Of a stretch of 64,000 nucleotides of DNA, positions 35,112-44,028 are shown in pieces (positions within the stretch are counted from its first letter, which is position 1; every line of letters starts with the position of its first letter). The notes beneath the pieces are model-generated. The model was not told the origin of the DNA. It did no database searches and saw nothing but the letters and a program-made list of their open reading frames with translations. The translations under genes were made by a program, and so were the position numbers. Source of the DNA: DMER64 sp964542305 (GTDB lineage: Bacteria; Bacteroidota; Bacteroidia; Bacteroidales; UBA932). The DNA is taken from contig CAZITX010000012.1 of NCBI GenBank assembly GCA_964542305.1, forward strand, positions 15,848-79,847, written 5' to 3'.

Positions 35112-36158
35112 ATGAAAGAAAAATTCATAGAAGGTAAAACATATAAATTACCTGGTTCATTAACACCATTTCAGGAAGAAATGTATGTCCATTTGATTAA
35201 TTGGAAATGGGGAAATAATATAAACGAGCCTGGTATTTATCAGAAGAAAGATAAAAACGGTATTGTGCAGACTTATGAATATGATGCCATTTTACCTAAG
35301 TCGGTTCATAAAAATTACCCATTGATATATCCTCCTATTTTAAAGGACTTACAAGAACATAGAAAAAAATACTATTTCAAGTTCCATCAGCATTTCAATC
35401 ACATGGCAAGTTCGCAAGCTGCCAATGCTAATTTGTTTTTACCCATACTTATCCATCCAAAAGCAAACGATATTTTTAGCTTATTAAAATCTGACTTTAA
35501 AAGTTTGGCAACTGCTAAATTATACAAAGGATTTCGAATTGAATTTTGGGATGGAAATTCCAATGAAGAAAGAGGCTTATTAAAAGACCATTCTTCACTA
35601 TCTGGTACCGATTCGGACATTGCAATTGCGTATTACAACCATAACAATGATTTATGCCTTTGGTTGATTGAACACAAACTAACCGAAAAAGAATTTACCG
35701 AGTGTGGTGGCTTCAAAAGTAAAGACAGGGATAAAACAAAACACATGTGCAAAAAAAACTTTTCTGAAATTCTTTCAAACAAAAATTACTGCTTTCATCA
35801 TAGTTTCAAAGGCAGAGAATATTGGAATTTGACGGATGAAAATAAATCATTCTTTGTGAATCACTCAAAACACAATTCCTGTCCCTTCAAAGGAGGTATG
35901 AACCAACTATGGCGCAATCAGTTATTGGGGTTTGCACTTGAAAAGGAAGGTGTGTTTAAGGATGTCTATTTTTCCGTTGTAAAACACCCCGAAAACAGAG
36001 CATTGGACAAATCAATTGAACAATACAAAGATTTGATAAATCACAATAGCAGGTTTTCGGTGTTTGATTCAGAGGAAGTAATTGAAAAAGCAGCAAAACT
36101 AAATGATTCTGATTTGAACAGCTGGATTAATTGGTACAAGGAGTTGTATAAAATTTAA
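35112..36158 (+). CDS. PGN_0703-like putative restriction endonuclease (unit 2)
   Basis: The 348-residue protein carries a probable PD-(D/E)XK core (SGTDSDIAIAYYNHNNDLCL, then WLIEHKLTEKEF) and the SSQAANANLFLPIL motif seen in PGN_0703-type putative restriction endonucleases. A Cys at 203 region (TECGGF) with later Cys residues (HMCKKNF, NSCPFKGG) may bind metal. It starts the three-gene unit ahead of mcrB and mcrC, spaced by 9 nt, and may be an accessory nuclease of that system. Family placement is from pattern recall and is tentative. Confidence 0.55.
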   Translation: MKEKFIEGKTYKLPGSLTPFQEEMYVHLINWKWGNNINEPGIYQKKDKNGIVQTYEYDAILPKSVHKNYPLIYPPILKDLQEHRKKYYFKFHQHFNHMASSQAANANLFLPILIHPKANDIFSLLKSDFKSLATAKLYKGFRIEFWDGNSNEERGLLKDHSSLSGTDSDIAIAYYNHNNDLCLWLIEHKLTEKEFTECGGFKSKDRDKTKHMCKKNFSEILSNKNYCFHHSFKGREYWNLTDENKSFFVNHSKHNSCPFKGGMNQLWRNQLLGFALEKEGVFKDVYFSVVKHPENRALDKSIEQYKDLINHNSRFSVFDSEEVIEKAAKLNDSDLNSWINWYKELYKI

Positions 36159-36167
36159 ATTAGAAAT

Positions 36168-37988
36168 ATGAAATTTAAAAACATAGGCGATTTAGTCAAT
36201 CAGGTAAATACTTCCTTGGGTGAGTTCTGCAATGAATTTGGTCTGAAGCGAAAAGAACTTGCTGGTTTAGGTAAAGTACCTAAAAGAGGAATATTGTTCA
36301 AATATGAGGATGAAAAGAGAGATTGGGCAATTAATGAAGGTGGAGGTACAGAGGTTCAATATCACATTGCTTTTAATGAAGATGATGAAGAAATCAGATA
36401 TGGTTTAGGCTTCAATACCCAAACGGTTCAATTTAAATATGATATGTCCACGGTTGAATACATGCAACCTTATATGTTTGGATTTCTAAAAAATGAAAAA
36501 AGTATAAGAGAACTTTTACCAGATTATGGATTTGTCTATGGGGATATTCAGCAGCTTAAAAATCCGCAGCACAATCAATATACACTTTTTGGAAAAAGTG
36601 TAAGAGTGGAGAATAAAGGTGGTGATTATTTTATTGAAGATATTGTCTTTGACAGCATTATATCAGATTTAAAAAAACAATTTCAACCATACCAAATCAT
36701 CTTTTCAAATAAAAACAACTTTAATAAGGTGGCTATGAATAATCAAAATATAATTGATGCATTGATACATAAAGGTCAAATCGTCTTGCAAGGCCCTCCG
36801 GGAACAGGGAAAACATTCACTGCGAAAGACATTGCAGAGCAGTTGCTTTTTTCAAAAGTATCAGAAGATAAAAAACAACAAAAGAATCTTCTTGAAAGTA
36901 CTGACCAATTTAAGTTAATTCAATTTCATCCGGCATATTCCTATGAGGACTTTGTGCGAGGCATTGTGGCTGAAAGTAAAGGCGAGGCAATTGAATATAA
37001 AACTAAGAATAAAATACTTGCAGAATTTGCCAAGACAGCATACACCAATTATATCAATAGTAGCAAAGCTCCAACAGTGTATTCAAAAGAAAAGTGGATT
37101 GAAACTCAGTTTTCCCTTTTTGTTGATGATATTGAAGAGAAACTCGAATCGGAAGAAAAAATAGAATTGACAAAAAAGGTTTCAATTTTTGATACAGATA
37201 CCGATGCATTCCGATATAAAGGGCAAGAAGGTTGGGTGAAAAATGGCAACAGAATGTTGTTCTCAGATATTATAAAAGCATATTTTGACGAAAACAAAAC
37301 TAGACAAGACATAAAAAAGAACACAAATTTATCAGGTCTGGCGCATCATCACGCAAGCTATTACATAAGAGTATTAGATTTATTTAAAGAGTTTCTGAAA
37401 GACAAAAACCTTGTTTATACTGAAACTCAAAGTCAAAATGAAGCCCTTAAATCTTTTGTGCTTATTGTTGATGAAATTAATCGTGCCAATCTCCCTGCTG
37501 TTTTGGGTGAGTTAATTTATGCCTTGGAATACAGAGGAGAGAAAGTAGAAAGTATGTATGCAACAATTGAAGAAGGCAATACATTAATTTTACCTCCCAA
37601 TCTTTATATTATTGGCACAATGAACACGTCCGACCGCAGTGTAGGACATATAGATTATGCCATTCGTAGAAGATTTGCGTTTATTGAAATTTTACCAAAA
37701 GTGTTAGAAGGAGATTTCTTTGAATTAGAATTATTCAAGCAAGTTTCAGCTCTTTTTATTCAAAACTTTGATGAATATGTTGGAGATAATACCGTTGAAT
37801 TAAAACTCTCTGAGCATTTGTCAGAAGAGTTCAGACCAGAAGATGTTTGGCTGGGGCATAGCTACTTTATAAAAGGCGAAGGAGATTTTTCGCTTAGGAA
37901 GAAATATGAAATCGTTCCAATTTTAAAAGAGTATGTAAAGGATGGTATCCTCAAACAAAGTGCAGAACCAATTATTAACGCATTGTAA
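36168..37988 (+). CDS. mcrB: McrB-type AAA+ GTPase of a McrBC restriction system (unit 2)
   Basis: The 606-residue protein has an N-terminal specificity region (about 1-190), Walker A GPPGTGKTFTAKDIA (about 209), Walker B LIVDEINRANLPAVLGEL (about 434) and the McrB hallmark GTMNTSDRSVGHIDYAIRRRF (split here as GTMNTSDRS and DYAIRRRF, about 485). McrB hexamers translocate DNA with GTP, and McrC cuts it, usually at methylated or otherwise modified sites. The N-terminal domain is not one I recognise, so the modification recognised is unknown. It is 2 nt from mcrC. Confidence 0.9.
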   Translation: MKFKNIGDLVNQVNTSLGEFCNEFGLKRKELAGLGKVPKRGILFKYEDEKRDWAINEGGGTEVQYHIAFNEDDEEIRYGLGFNTQTVQFKYDMSTVEYMQPYMFGFLKNEKSIRELLPDYGFVYGDIQQLKNPQHNQYTLFGKSVRVENKGGDYFIEDIVFDSIISDLKKQFQPYQIIFSNKNNFNKVAMNNQNIIDALIHKGQIVLQGPPGTGKTFTAKDIAEQLLFSKVSEDKKQQKNLLESTDQFKLIQFHPAYSYEDFVRGIVAESKGEAIEYKTKNKILAEFAKTAYTNYINSSKAPTVYSKEKWIETQFSLFVDDIEEKLESEEKIELTKKVSIFDTDTDAFRYKGQEGWVKNGNRMLFSDIIKAYFDENKTRQDIKKNTNLSGLAHHHASYYIRVLDLFKEFLKDKNLVYTETQSQNEALKSFVLIVDEINRANLPAVLGELIYALEYRGEKVESMYATIEEGNTLILPPNLYIIGTMNTSDRSVGHIDYAIRRRFAFIEILPKVLEGDFFELELFKQVSALFIQNFDEYVGDNTVELKLSEHLSEEFRPEDVWLGHSYFIKGEGDFSLRKKYEIVPILKEYVKDGILKQSAEPIINAL

Positions 37989-37990
37989 AA

Positions 37991-39295
37991 ATGATAGTAC
38001 TTAGCGAACAATATGGGTATAAAAATCCAAAGTCAATTGAAAATATTGAACGCTTTGCTGCCGCATTAAAAAATCAGCCTTACAGCAAAACAATTCAGCG
38101 TGGTGAAAATAAAGCATATTGCTTTAACATACTCCATACAGCGGATGAAATAAATTCGTACCGTTTTGAAACTTCTTATTTTGTGGGAGTTGATTGGATT
38201 GTAGAAAATGAATTGCCCATTTATGTAAAGCCAAAACTGGACGATGATACTTCGGAGGTGAATTATGTAAAAATGCTTTTTGATATTTTAAAAGAACCTG
38301 AAAACTATCATCACTTAGACCAACTCTGTGAAATCAATTTTGAAAAGCCAAGTATTGCCATTGAGCAAAAACATGATTTATTAACTCCTTTGCTCCTGAT
38401 ACAATACATAAATATCCTGAAAAAAATTATTCAAAAAGGGCTAAAAAAATCGTATTATACTGTTACCAAAAATTTGAATGCCAAAATAAAAGGCAAAATA
38501 TTGATAAACGAAACCATAAAAAAAAATCATTTCAATAATAAAATGCTGTTTAATTACTGCCAATACACTGAGTTTGGTATAAATAGCATTGAAAATAAAA
38601 TATTGAAAAAGGCATTAGCATTTTCAATTGCTGCAATGCAAAACATTAGAGGAATTGATATTTCATCATTAAGCGGTTTGGTTAATTACATACAACCTGC
38701 ATTTGTAAATGTTGATAATGAAGTAAATATTGAAGAACTGAAGAGTATAAAACCCAACAAACTTTACAAGGAATATGAACAGGCTTTGAAATTTGCTAGG
38801 CATATATTGAAACGCTATGGTTATAATATTTCATCGGCTAATTCAACAGTTATTAATACACCACCATTCTGGATTGATATGAGTAAACTGTTTGAGTTGT
38901 ATGTTTTTTCTAAACTAAAAGAACGATTTACGAAGCACAAAGAAGTTACCTATCATAAAACATTCAATTATTTAGAACCTGATTTTATTGTTAAAACCAA
39001 TGATGGCGTAACTAAAATGGTTGTCGATGCCAAATATAAGCCACAATATCAGGATGGAAAGATAAACATTGAAGACATTAGACAAATAAGTGGTTATGCA
39101 AGGCTTAAAAAGGTATATAATTTTTTAAATTTTGAGGATGACAAGATAATTGATTGTCTTGTCATTTATTCAAATCAAAATGCTAATAGGAAAGATTTTA
39201 AAGGCGAAAATTTCAAACTTGAAGAAGAGAAAGAATATAACAGATTTTTCAAAATTGGAATTGAATTGCCCAAAAAAGAAATGCAGAAAATTTAA
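37991..39295 (+). CDS. mcrC: McrC nuclease subunit (unit 2)
   Basis: The 434-residue protein has the McrC N-terminal domain and a C-terminal PD-(D/E)XK nuclease (YLEPDFIVKTNDGVTKMVVD then AKYK, about 328-347). It is the cleavage partner of McrB and follows it by 2 nt. Its 3' end is about 100 bp before site A2. Confidence 0.9.
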   Translation: MIVLSEQYGYKNPKSIENIERFAAALKNQPYSKTIQRGENKAYCFNILHTADEINSYRFETSYFVGVDWIVENELPIYVKPKLDDDTSEVNYVKMLFDILKEPENYHHLDQLCEINFEKPSIAIEQKHDLLTPLLLIQYINILKKIIQKGLKKSYYTVTKNLNAKIKGKILINETIKKNHFNNKMLFNYCQYTEFGINSIENKILKKALAFSIAAMQNIRGIDISSLSGLVNYIQPAFVNVDNEVNIEELKSIKPNKLYKEYEQALKFARHILKRYGYNISSANSTVINTPPFWIDMSKLFELYVFSKLKERFTKHKEVTYHKTFNYLEPDFIVKTNDGVTKMVVDAKYKPQYQDGKINIEDIRQISGYARLKKVYNFLNFEDDKIIDCLVIYSNQNANRKDFKGENFKLEEEKEYNRFFKIGIELPKKEMQKI

Positions 39296-39397
39296 AGCTA
39301 AAAAACGCTGACACTCGTGCCGACTGAAAAGAAAAATGATAATGACACGGAAATTAAATAATGACAATGGTTTACTAGACTGGAAGACAGAACACCA

Positions 39398-39535
39398 GGC
39401 GGTAACAGCGTGTATAGTGCATTTGGCGGATAGTGCAAGTTTCAAGGACAGTGCATTTAATAAACTTTATAGCGGTTTGACAGTTTTGTGCTTCGAATCG
39501 CCAAACGACACCATACACGCGGAACGTTATCATGC
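39398..39535 (+). repeat. attC-like site A2
   Basis: A 138-bp imperfect palindrome. GCGTGTATAGTG and CATACACGC are the outer arms and TTTGGCGGAT pairs with ATCGCCAAA further in. The left border GGCGGTAAC complements the left end of unit 2 (35029). The right border GTTATCATGC complements the end of unit 3. The two borders of A2 itself agree only in GTTA plus one base. Confidence 0.75.
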
Positions 39536-39568
39536 ATTAATTGATCAACAGAAAAGAAATGTATTTAT

Positions 39569-40561
39569 ATGAAAGAGTCTGCTATTCAAATTTACAGATT
39601 AGATAATGGAGCGACAGAGATTGAGGTAAAACTTGATCAAGATACTATTTGGCTTTCTCAAAAACAGATAGCAGAGTTGTTTGATAAAGACTCTGATACC
39701 ATAGGTCTACATTTAAAAAATATATATAGCACCGGTGAACTTGAAGAATTTTCAACTACCGAGGATTACTCGGTAGTTCAAAAAGAGGGCACTCGAAATG
39801 TAAGAAGAAAAATTAAACATTATAATCTTGATGCAATAATTTCAGTAGGTTACAGAGTAAATTCCATAAGGGGTACTCAATTCAGAATATGGGCAAACAA
39901 GATCTTAAAGGATTATCTTATTCAAGGTTACTCTATAAATGAAAGAGCATTAAAGAGACAAAACGAGCAGTTATCAGAACTTCAAAAAACTATCAAGATA
40001 TTAAGTTCTGCCATACAGAGTAAGGAACTGACATCCGATGAGAGTAAAGGTTTGTTGAGCATAATATCTGACTACTCTTATGCGTTGGATATATTGGACA
40101 AATATGATTATCATTCTCTATCTATAACCAATACTTCGGGAAAAGAGATTTACAGAATAACATACACCGAGGCAATAGATCAAATAAATCTTGTGCGAAA
40201 AGCATATGGCAATAGTGAACTATTTGGCAGAGAAAAAGATGAATCGTTTAAAAGCTCTATTTCTATTATCTTTCAGACATTCGACAGTAAAGATCTATAT
40301 CCTAGCATAGAAGAAAAGGCCGCTCATCTTCTATATTTTATTACTAAAAACCATTCATTCACTGACGGTAATAAAAGAATAGCCGCATTTATGTTTCTTT
40401 ACTTTCTTTCAAAAAACGGTATTTTATATGACAGTTATGGTAGGAAAAGAATAGCGGACAATACCCTAGTCGCTTTGACATTGATGATAGCTGTCAGCAA
40501 ACAGGAAGAGATGGATGTAATGATAAAGGTTATTGTAAATTTGATAAATACAAGGAATTAA
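39569..40561 (+). CDS. RhuM-Fic fusion protein (unit 3)
   Basis: The 330-residue protein joins an N-terminal RhuM-type domain (about 1-145; TIWLSQKQIAELFDKDSDTI, NLDAIISVGYRVNSIRGTQF) to a Fic/Doc-type domain with motif HSFTDGNKRIAAFMF (about 262-276). Fic domains transfer AMP or phosphate to target proteins; the Doc-like form of the motif suggests a toxin. RhuM domains are seen in defence islands and pathogenicity islands. No obvious antitoxin partner is in the unit. It is a one-gene cassette filling 39526-40572 almost completely. Confidence 0.85.
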   Translation: MKESAIQIYRLDNGATEIEVKLDQDTIWLSQKQIAELFDKDSDTIGLHLKNIYSTGELEEFSTTEDYSVVQKEGTRNVRRKIKHYNLDAIISVGYRVNSIRGTQFRIWANKILKDYLIQGYSINERALKRQNEQLSELQKTIKILSSAIQSKELTSDESKGLLSIISDYSYALDILDKYDYHSLSITNTSGKEIYRITYTEAIDQINLVRKAYGNSELFGREKDESFKSSISIIFQTFDSKDLYPSIEEKAAHLLYFITKNHSFTDGNKRIAAFMFLYFLSKNGILYDSYGRKRIADNTLVALTLMIAVSKQEEMDVMIKVIVNLINTRN

Positions 40562-40562
40562 C

Positions 40563-40623
40563 GCAGGATAACACGCGTTAAATCCAATTAAAACTGGATT
40601 TTACCGCGAGATCGTTAGGCAAC
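40563..40623 (+). repeat. Short attC-like site A3
   Basis: About 60 bp: GGATAACACGCG and TAAATCCA pair imperfectly with TGGATTTTA and CGCGAGATCGTT. It lacks the 75-bp middle found in the other sites, so it is the minimal form. Left border GCAGGATAAC complements the start of unit 3 (9 of 10). Right border GTTAGGCAA complements the end of unit 4 (9 of 9). The left border overlaps the stop region of the RhuM-Fic gene. Confidence 0.65.
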
Positions 40624-40634
40624 ATGCTAAAAGA

Positions 40635-40721
40635 GCCAACGCACATTCAAGCACATTTGGTTTTTGCCGACACACAGGCAAACGCTGAAAAACCAAAAGA
40701 GCTTGAATTTAGCCAACGCTC
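40635..40721. repeat. Family-2 hairpin H1 (start of unit 4)
   Basis: GCCAACGCA flanks an inverted repeat: ATTCAAGCACATTTGGTTTTT pairs (read as ATTCAA and GCACATTTGGTTTTT) with AAAAACCAAAAGAGC and TTGAAT. The core GCAC/AGAGC asymmetry and the flanking GCCAACGC recur in H2-H6, while the arm next to it differs in each copy and keeps pairing. Confidence 0.7.
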
Positions 40722-40766
40722 GACAAAAGAAATATAAATTTGAACACAAAAATTAAAAGATAAATA

Positions 40767-42971
40767 ATGTCAGAAGACCAAAAGAAATTACTTGAAAGCC
40801 AACTATGGACAATTGCAGATTTGCTCAGAGGTAAAATCAGCCCAGACGATTACCGAGATTACATTCTAGGCTTTATTTTTTACAAGTATCTTTCAGAGAA
40901 GCAAACACTTTACGCCAATGAACTGCTTGTAGGTGAAGCGGTAACAGACTACAAAACAGTAATAGACAAAGAAACATTAGATGCCATCAAAGAAGAGTCT
41001 TTGCTAAAGTTGGGATACTTCCTAGAACCTTCTCAGCTTTTTTCAGTAATTGCAGCCAAAGGAAATGCAGACACGGAAAGCGAAAGCAACTACATTCTTG
41101 AAGACCTGAAAGCAGTCCTAAACCACATTGAGCAAAGCACAATGGGTACAGAATCAGAAGAGGACTTTAATGCACTGTTTGAAGACCTGGATTTGAATTC
41201 CACCAAAATTGGTAGAACCGTTGGTGCGAGAAATGAAATCATTGTAAAAATCCTGAATTACCTTGATAAGATTGATTTCAAACTAGAAGAAATTGAATCG
41301 GATGTATTGGGTGATGCCTACGAATACTTGATTGCAAAATTTGCAGCAGGTGCAGGAAAAACAGCAGGCGAATTTTATACCCCACAACAGGTTTCAAAAA
41401 TTCTAGCGAAGATTGTTACCACCGGAAAATCAAAATTAAAATCAGTGTATGACCCCACTTGTGGTTCGGGGTCTTTGCTCTTGCGAGTAGCCAAAGAAGC
41501 AGATGTAAGCGAGTTTTACGGACAAGAATTAGGACGAACCACTTACAACCTTGCCCGAATGAACATGATTTTACACGATGTTCATTACCGCAATTTCAAT
41601 ATTGAGCAAGAAGATACTTTAGAAAACCCGCAACATTTAGATAAACGTTTTGAAGCGGTAGTAGCCAATCCACCTTTTTCTGCTCATTGGAAAAGTGATG
41701 CCAACCCCTTATTCAGTACAGACGAACGCTTCAGCCAGTACGGACGATTGGCACCCAGAACGAAAGCCGATTACGCTTTCCTGACCCACATGCTTTACCA
41801 GTTGGCAGACCATGGTATTATGGCAAGCGTATTTCCGCATGGGGTATTGTTTAGAGGAGCCGCCGAAGGCCATATTAGGGAGTACATCATCAAAGAAATG
41901 AATGCCTTGGATGCCGTGATTGGGTTGCCGGCCGATATTTTCTACGGAACCTCTATTCCAACTTGTATCATGGTGTTGAAAAAATGTCGTGAGGTAGATG
42001 ATAACATTGTCTTTATTGATGCCAGTGGAGATAACTATTTCAAAAAAGAAGGCAATCAAAACGTACTTCGTAATGAAGATGTAGATCGTATCGTAAACAC
42101 TTATCGCAACCGTGAAACCATTGAAAAGTATAGTTATGTAGCCACATTGGCGGAAATTGCTGAAAACGAGTATAATCTTAATATACCACGTTATGTTGAT
42201 ACTTATGAGGAAGAAACATTAAGGCCATTAAACGTGCTTTCAGAAAGTCTTGATACTATAGCTCAGGAATTAGAGGAAGTAAACCAAAGGATTCAAGATA
42301 GTTGCCAACATTTAAATATTCCATTTCCAAGTAGCGTAAATAGAAACCTTTTACTAGAATATAAAAAATCTGTTCAACGAGACCTATTTAATCAAGTAAT
42401 AAGATTCCAAACGGAAAATGGAGAAAACCATCCTGATTGGCAAAATTATATTTTACAAGATATCGGAACTACTTACAATGGTTTAACAGGAAAAACAAAA
42501 GAAAATTTTGGTGAAGGTTTACCTTACATACAATACAAACAGATTTTTGACAAGAGTTATATAGATACGTCAAAATGTGAATTTGTTGAAATCCTAGAAG
42601 ATGAGAATCAAAACAGAGTTCAATATGGCGATATTTTCTTTACAACTTCTTCTGAAACAATATTAGAAGTTGGGTTTGCATCTGTACTATTAGCTGAGGT
42701 TGGTGAAATGTATCTAAATAGCTTTTGTTTTGGATACCGTCTAAATTCATTTGATATACTAGACCCAAACTTTGCTCAATATCTTTTTCGTAATGATGAA
42801 CTAAGAAGGAAAATTGTGCGACTAGGCCAAGGTAGTACTAGGTACAATATATCTAAAGTACAATTGATGAAAATTGATACACTTCTACCATCTATTCCTG
42901 AACAGAATCAAATATCTTCTTTCCTTAATTCCATTGATAGAAAGATTGAATTGATAAGCAATGAATTTTAG
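40767..42971 (+). CDS. hsdM: Type I R-M: HsdM fused to a half HsdS (unit 4)
   Basis: The 734-residue protein has an HsdM part (about 1-520): N-terminal helical domain (SQLWTIADLLRGKISPDDYR), SAM motif YDPTCGSGSLLLRV (about 229) and catalytic VVANPPFSAHW (about 302). The C-terminal 190 residues form one target-recognition domain with the HsdS spacer-helix ending (LLPSIPEQNQISSFLNSIDR). A normal HsdS has two such domains, and no separate hsdS gene exists in the locus. Two fused subunits may pair to read a symmetric bipartite site, by inference. It heads the operon 40767-50017. Confidence 0.92.
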   Translation: MSEDQKKLLESQLWTIADLLRGKISPDDYRDYILGFIFYKYLSEKQTLYANELLVGEAVTDYKTVIDKETLDAIKEESLLKLGYFLEPSQLFSVIAAKGNADTESESNYILEDLKAVLNHIEQSTMGTESEEDFNALFEDLDLNSTKIGRTVGARNEIIVKILNYLDKIDFKLEEIESDVLGDAYEYLIAKFAAGAGKTAGEFYTPQQVSKILAKIVTTGKSKLKSVYDPTCGSGSLLLRVAKEADVSEFYGQELGRTTYNLARMNMILHDVHYRNFNIEQEDTLENPQHLDKRFEAVVANPPFSAHWKSDANPLFSTDERFSQYGRLAPRTKADYAFLTHMLYQLADHGIMASVFPHGVLFRGAAEGHIREYIIKEMNALDAVIGLPADIFYGTSIPTCIMVLKKCREVDDNIVFIDASGDNYFKKEGNQNVLRNEDVDRIVNTYRNRETIEKYSYVATLAEIAENEYNLNIPRYVDTYEEETLRPLNVLSESLDTIAQELEEVNQRIQDSCQHLNIPFPSSVNRNLLLEYKKSVQRDLFNQVIRFQTENGENHPDWQNYILQDIGTTYNGLTGKTKENFGEGLPYIQYKQIFDKSYIDTSKCEFVEILEDENQNRVQYGDIFFTTSSETILEVGFASVLLAEVGEMYLNSFCFGYRLNSFDILDPNFAQYLFRNDELRRKIVRLGQGSTRYNISKVQLMKIDTLLPSIPEQNQISSFLNSIDRKIELISNEF

Positions 42972-42975
42972 TTAA

Positions 42976-44028
42976 ATGGAGAAAGTTCGAGAAATAATAT
43001 CTGCCAATTTATTAAAGCACTCACAATTTGAAGAGTATTTTAAAATAATTGAGATAATCGAAGAGCATACATTTCTTAACCCAGATGTCTGTATTGAAAG
43101 CTGTAAAGCCCTAGTAGAAGGTATTTCAAAAACAATCTTAATTAATCTTGATAATACAAAGACTACCGATAACATTGATAAAGATGACTTGCCTAAGCTT
43201 TTTAAAGACGCAATGCGCAAGTTATCAGAGGAATGTGAGGATTTAGAAGGTGATTTTGCCGCTCGTTTTTCTGCTATAATTCAAGTGATTGCCGAAATAA
43301 GAAATAAGCGTAGCGATATCTCACATGGTAGAATGGCACCAAAATTTATTTTCAGTTCTTCTAAATTAGCTTCTACAGTTGTCAATATGACTGATAGTAT
43401 GTTGGAGTATATCTTAGAGCATTATTTCAGCATCGACCATTATAAAGACGGCATTTTAGATTACAATTCGGAGCAAATGGAAGCTTATAATGATTGGTTG
43501 GATGAAAGCGTTGATTTTCCCATTAAAAAAGCTAGATATAGTAAGCTTCTTTATGAAAATGATTATGACGAATATGAAAGTAGATACTCAGATGAATATT
43601 TGAAATCTAAAGAAGAAGATGAAGATGAAATTGAACATAAAGAAGCCGTTGCAGTAATTGAGGAAAAAGAAACTATTGAAACAATCGACCCTGCAACCCA
43701 AGAACAACCAGTAGCTATTCCAGTTGAGGAGCAAGAAGAAAAGCAGGTAGAGAAACTAGTTTCTGACTTTGATGAAGAAACCTTTTGGTCTGAGTTTAGA
43801 AATCAAGCACTTCAAGAATTTGCAGAGGCAGAAAATTTAAAAAGTGAAGAATTAAAAGAAGTGGTTAATGAATATCTATTCAGTGAAAAACCACCATTAC
43901 GTGACGATGTTGCTAAAACAATGAACGAAAGACCGAAATTGTCAGAGTTCAAAACGATAGTTCCAAGTTTGACAGATAGAATTATGGCTTTTGCCAATGA
44001 CTTAAAAAATCCAGAAGCAGAAGCATGA
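42976..44028 (+). CDS. Abi-like protein with an HsdR-type C-terminal tail (unit 4)
   Basis: The 350-residue protein has an N-terminal helical domain resembling abortive-infection C-terminal-type domains (VCIESCKALVEGISKTILIN, IAEIRNKRSDISHGR, about 30-155), a middle acidic linker (about 200-260) and a tail (about 265-345) that matches the end of HsdR encoded next: YLFSEKPPLRDDV against YLFTEKKPLRDDV, with NERPKL against NKRPAL. The tail probably docks to the type I enzyme. It starts 4 nt after hsdM and overlaps hsdR by 4 nt, so it belongs to the same transcript. Molecular activity unknown. Confidence 0.7.
   Translation: MEKVREIISANLLKHSQFEEYFKIIEIIEEHTFLNPDVCIESCKALVEGISKTILINLDNTKTTDNIDKDDLPKLFKDAMRKLSEECEDLEGDFAARFSAIIQVIAEIRNKRSDISHGRMAPKFIFSSSKLASTVVNMTDSMLEYILEHYFSIDHYKDGILDYNSEQMEAYNDWLDESVDFPIKKARYSKLLYENDYDEYESRYSDEYLKSKEEDEDEIEHKEAVAVIEEKETIETIDPATQEQPVAIPVEEQEEKQVEKLVSDFDEETFWSEFRNQALQEFAEAENLKSEELKEVVNEYLFSEKPPLRDDVAKTMNERPKLSEFKTIVPSLTDRIMAFANDLKNPEAEA

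Noticed and set aside
33252..39406. Border complementarity in units 1 and 2 taken alone as proof of cassettes
   Set aside because: Both units use the same GTTACCGCC/GGCGGTAAC motif, so this could be simple repetition. Weight is placed on units 3-5, whose distinct motifs match across the payload and not across the adjacent palindrome.
39336..39572. 78-codon plus-strand frame
   Set aside because: It lies almost wholly within site A2 and the translation has no family resemblance.
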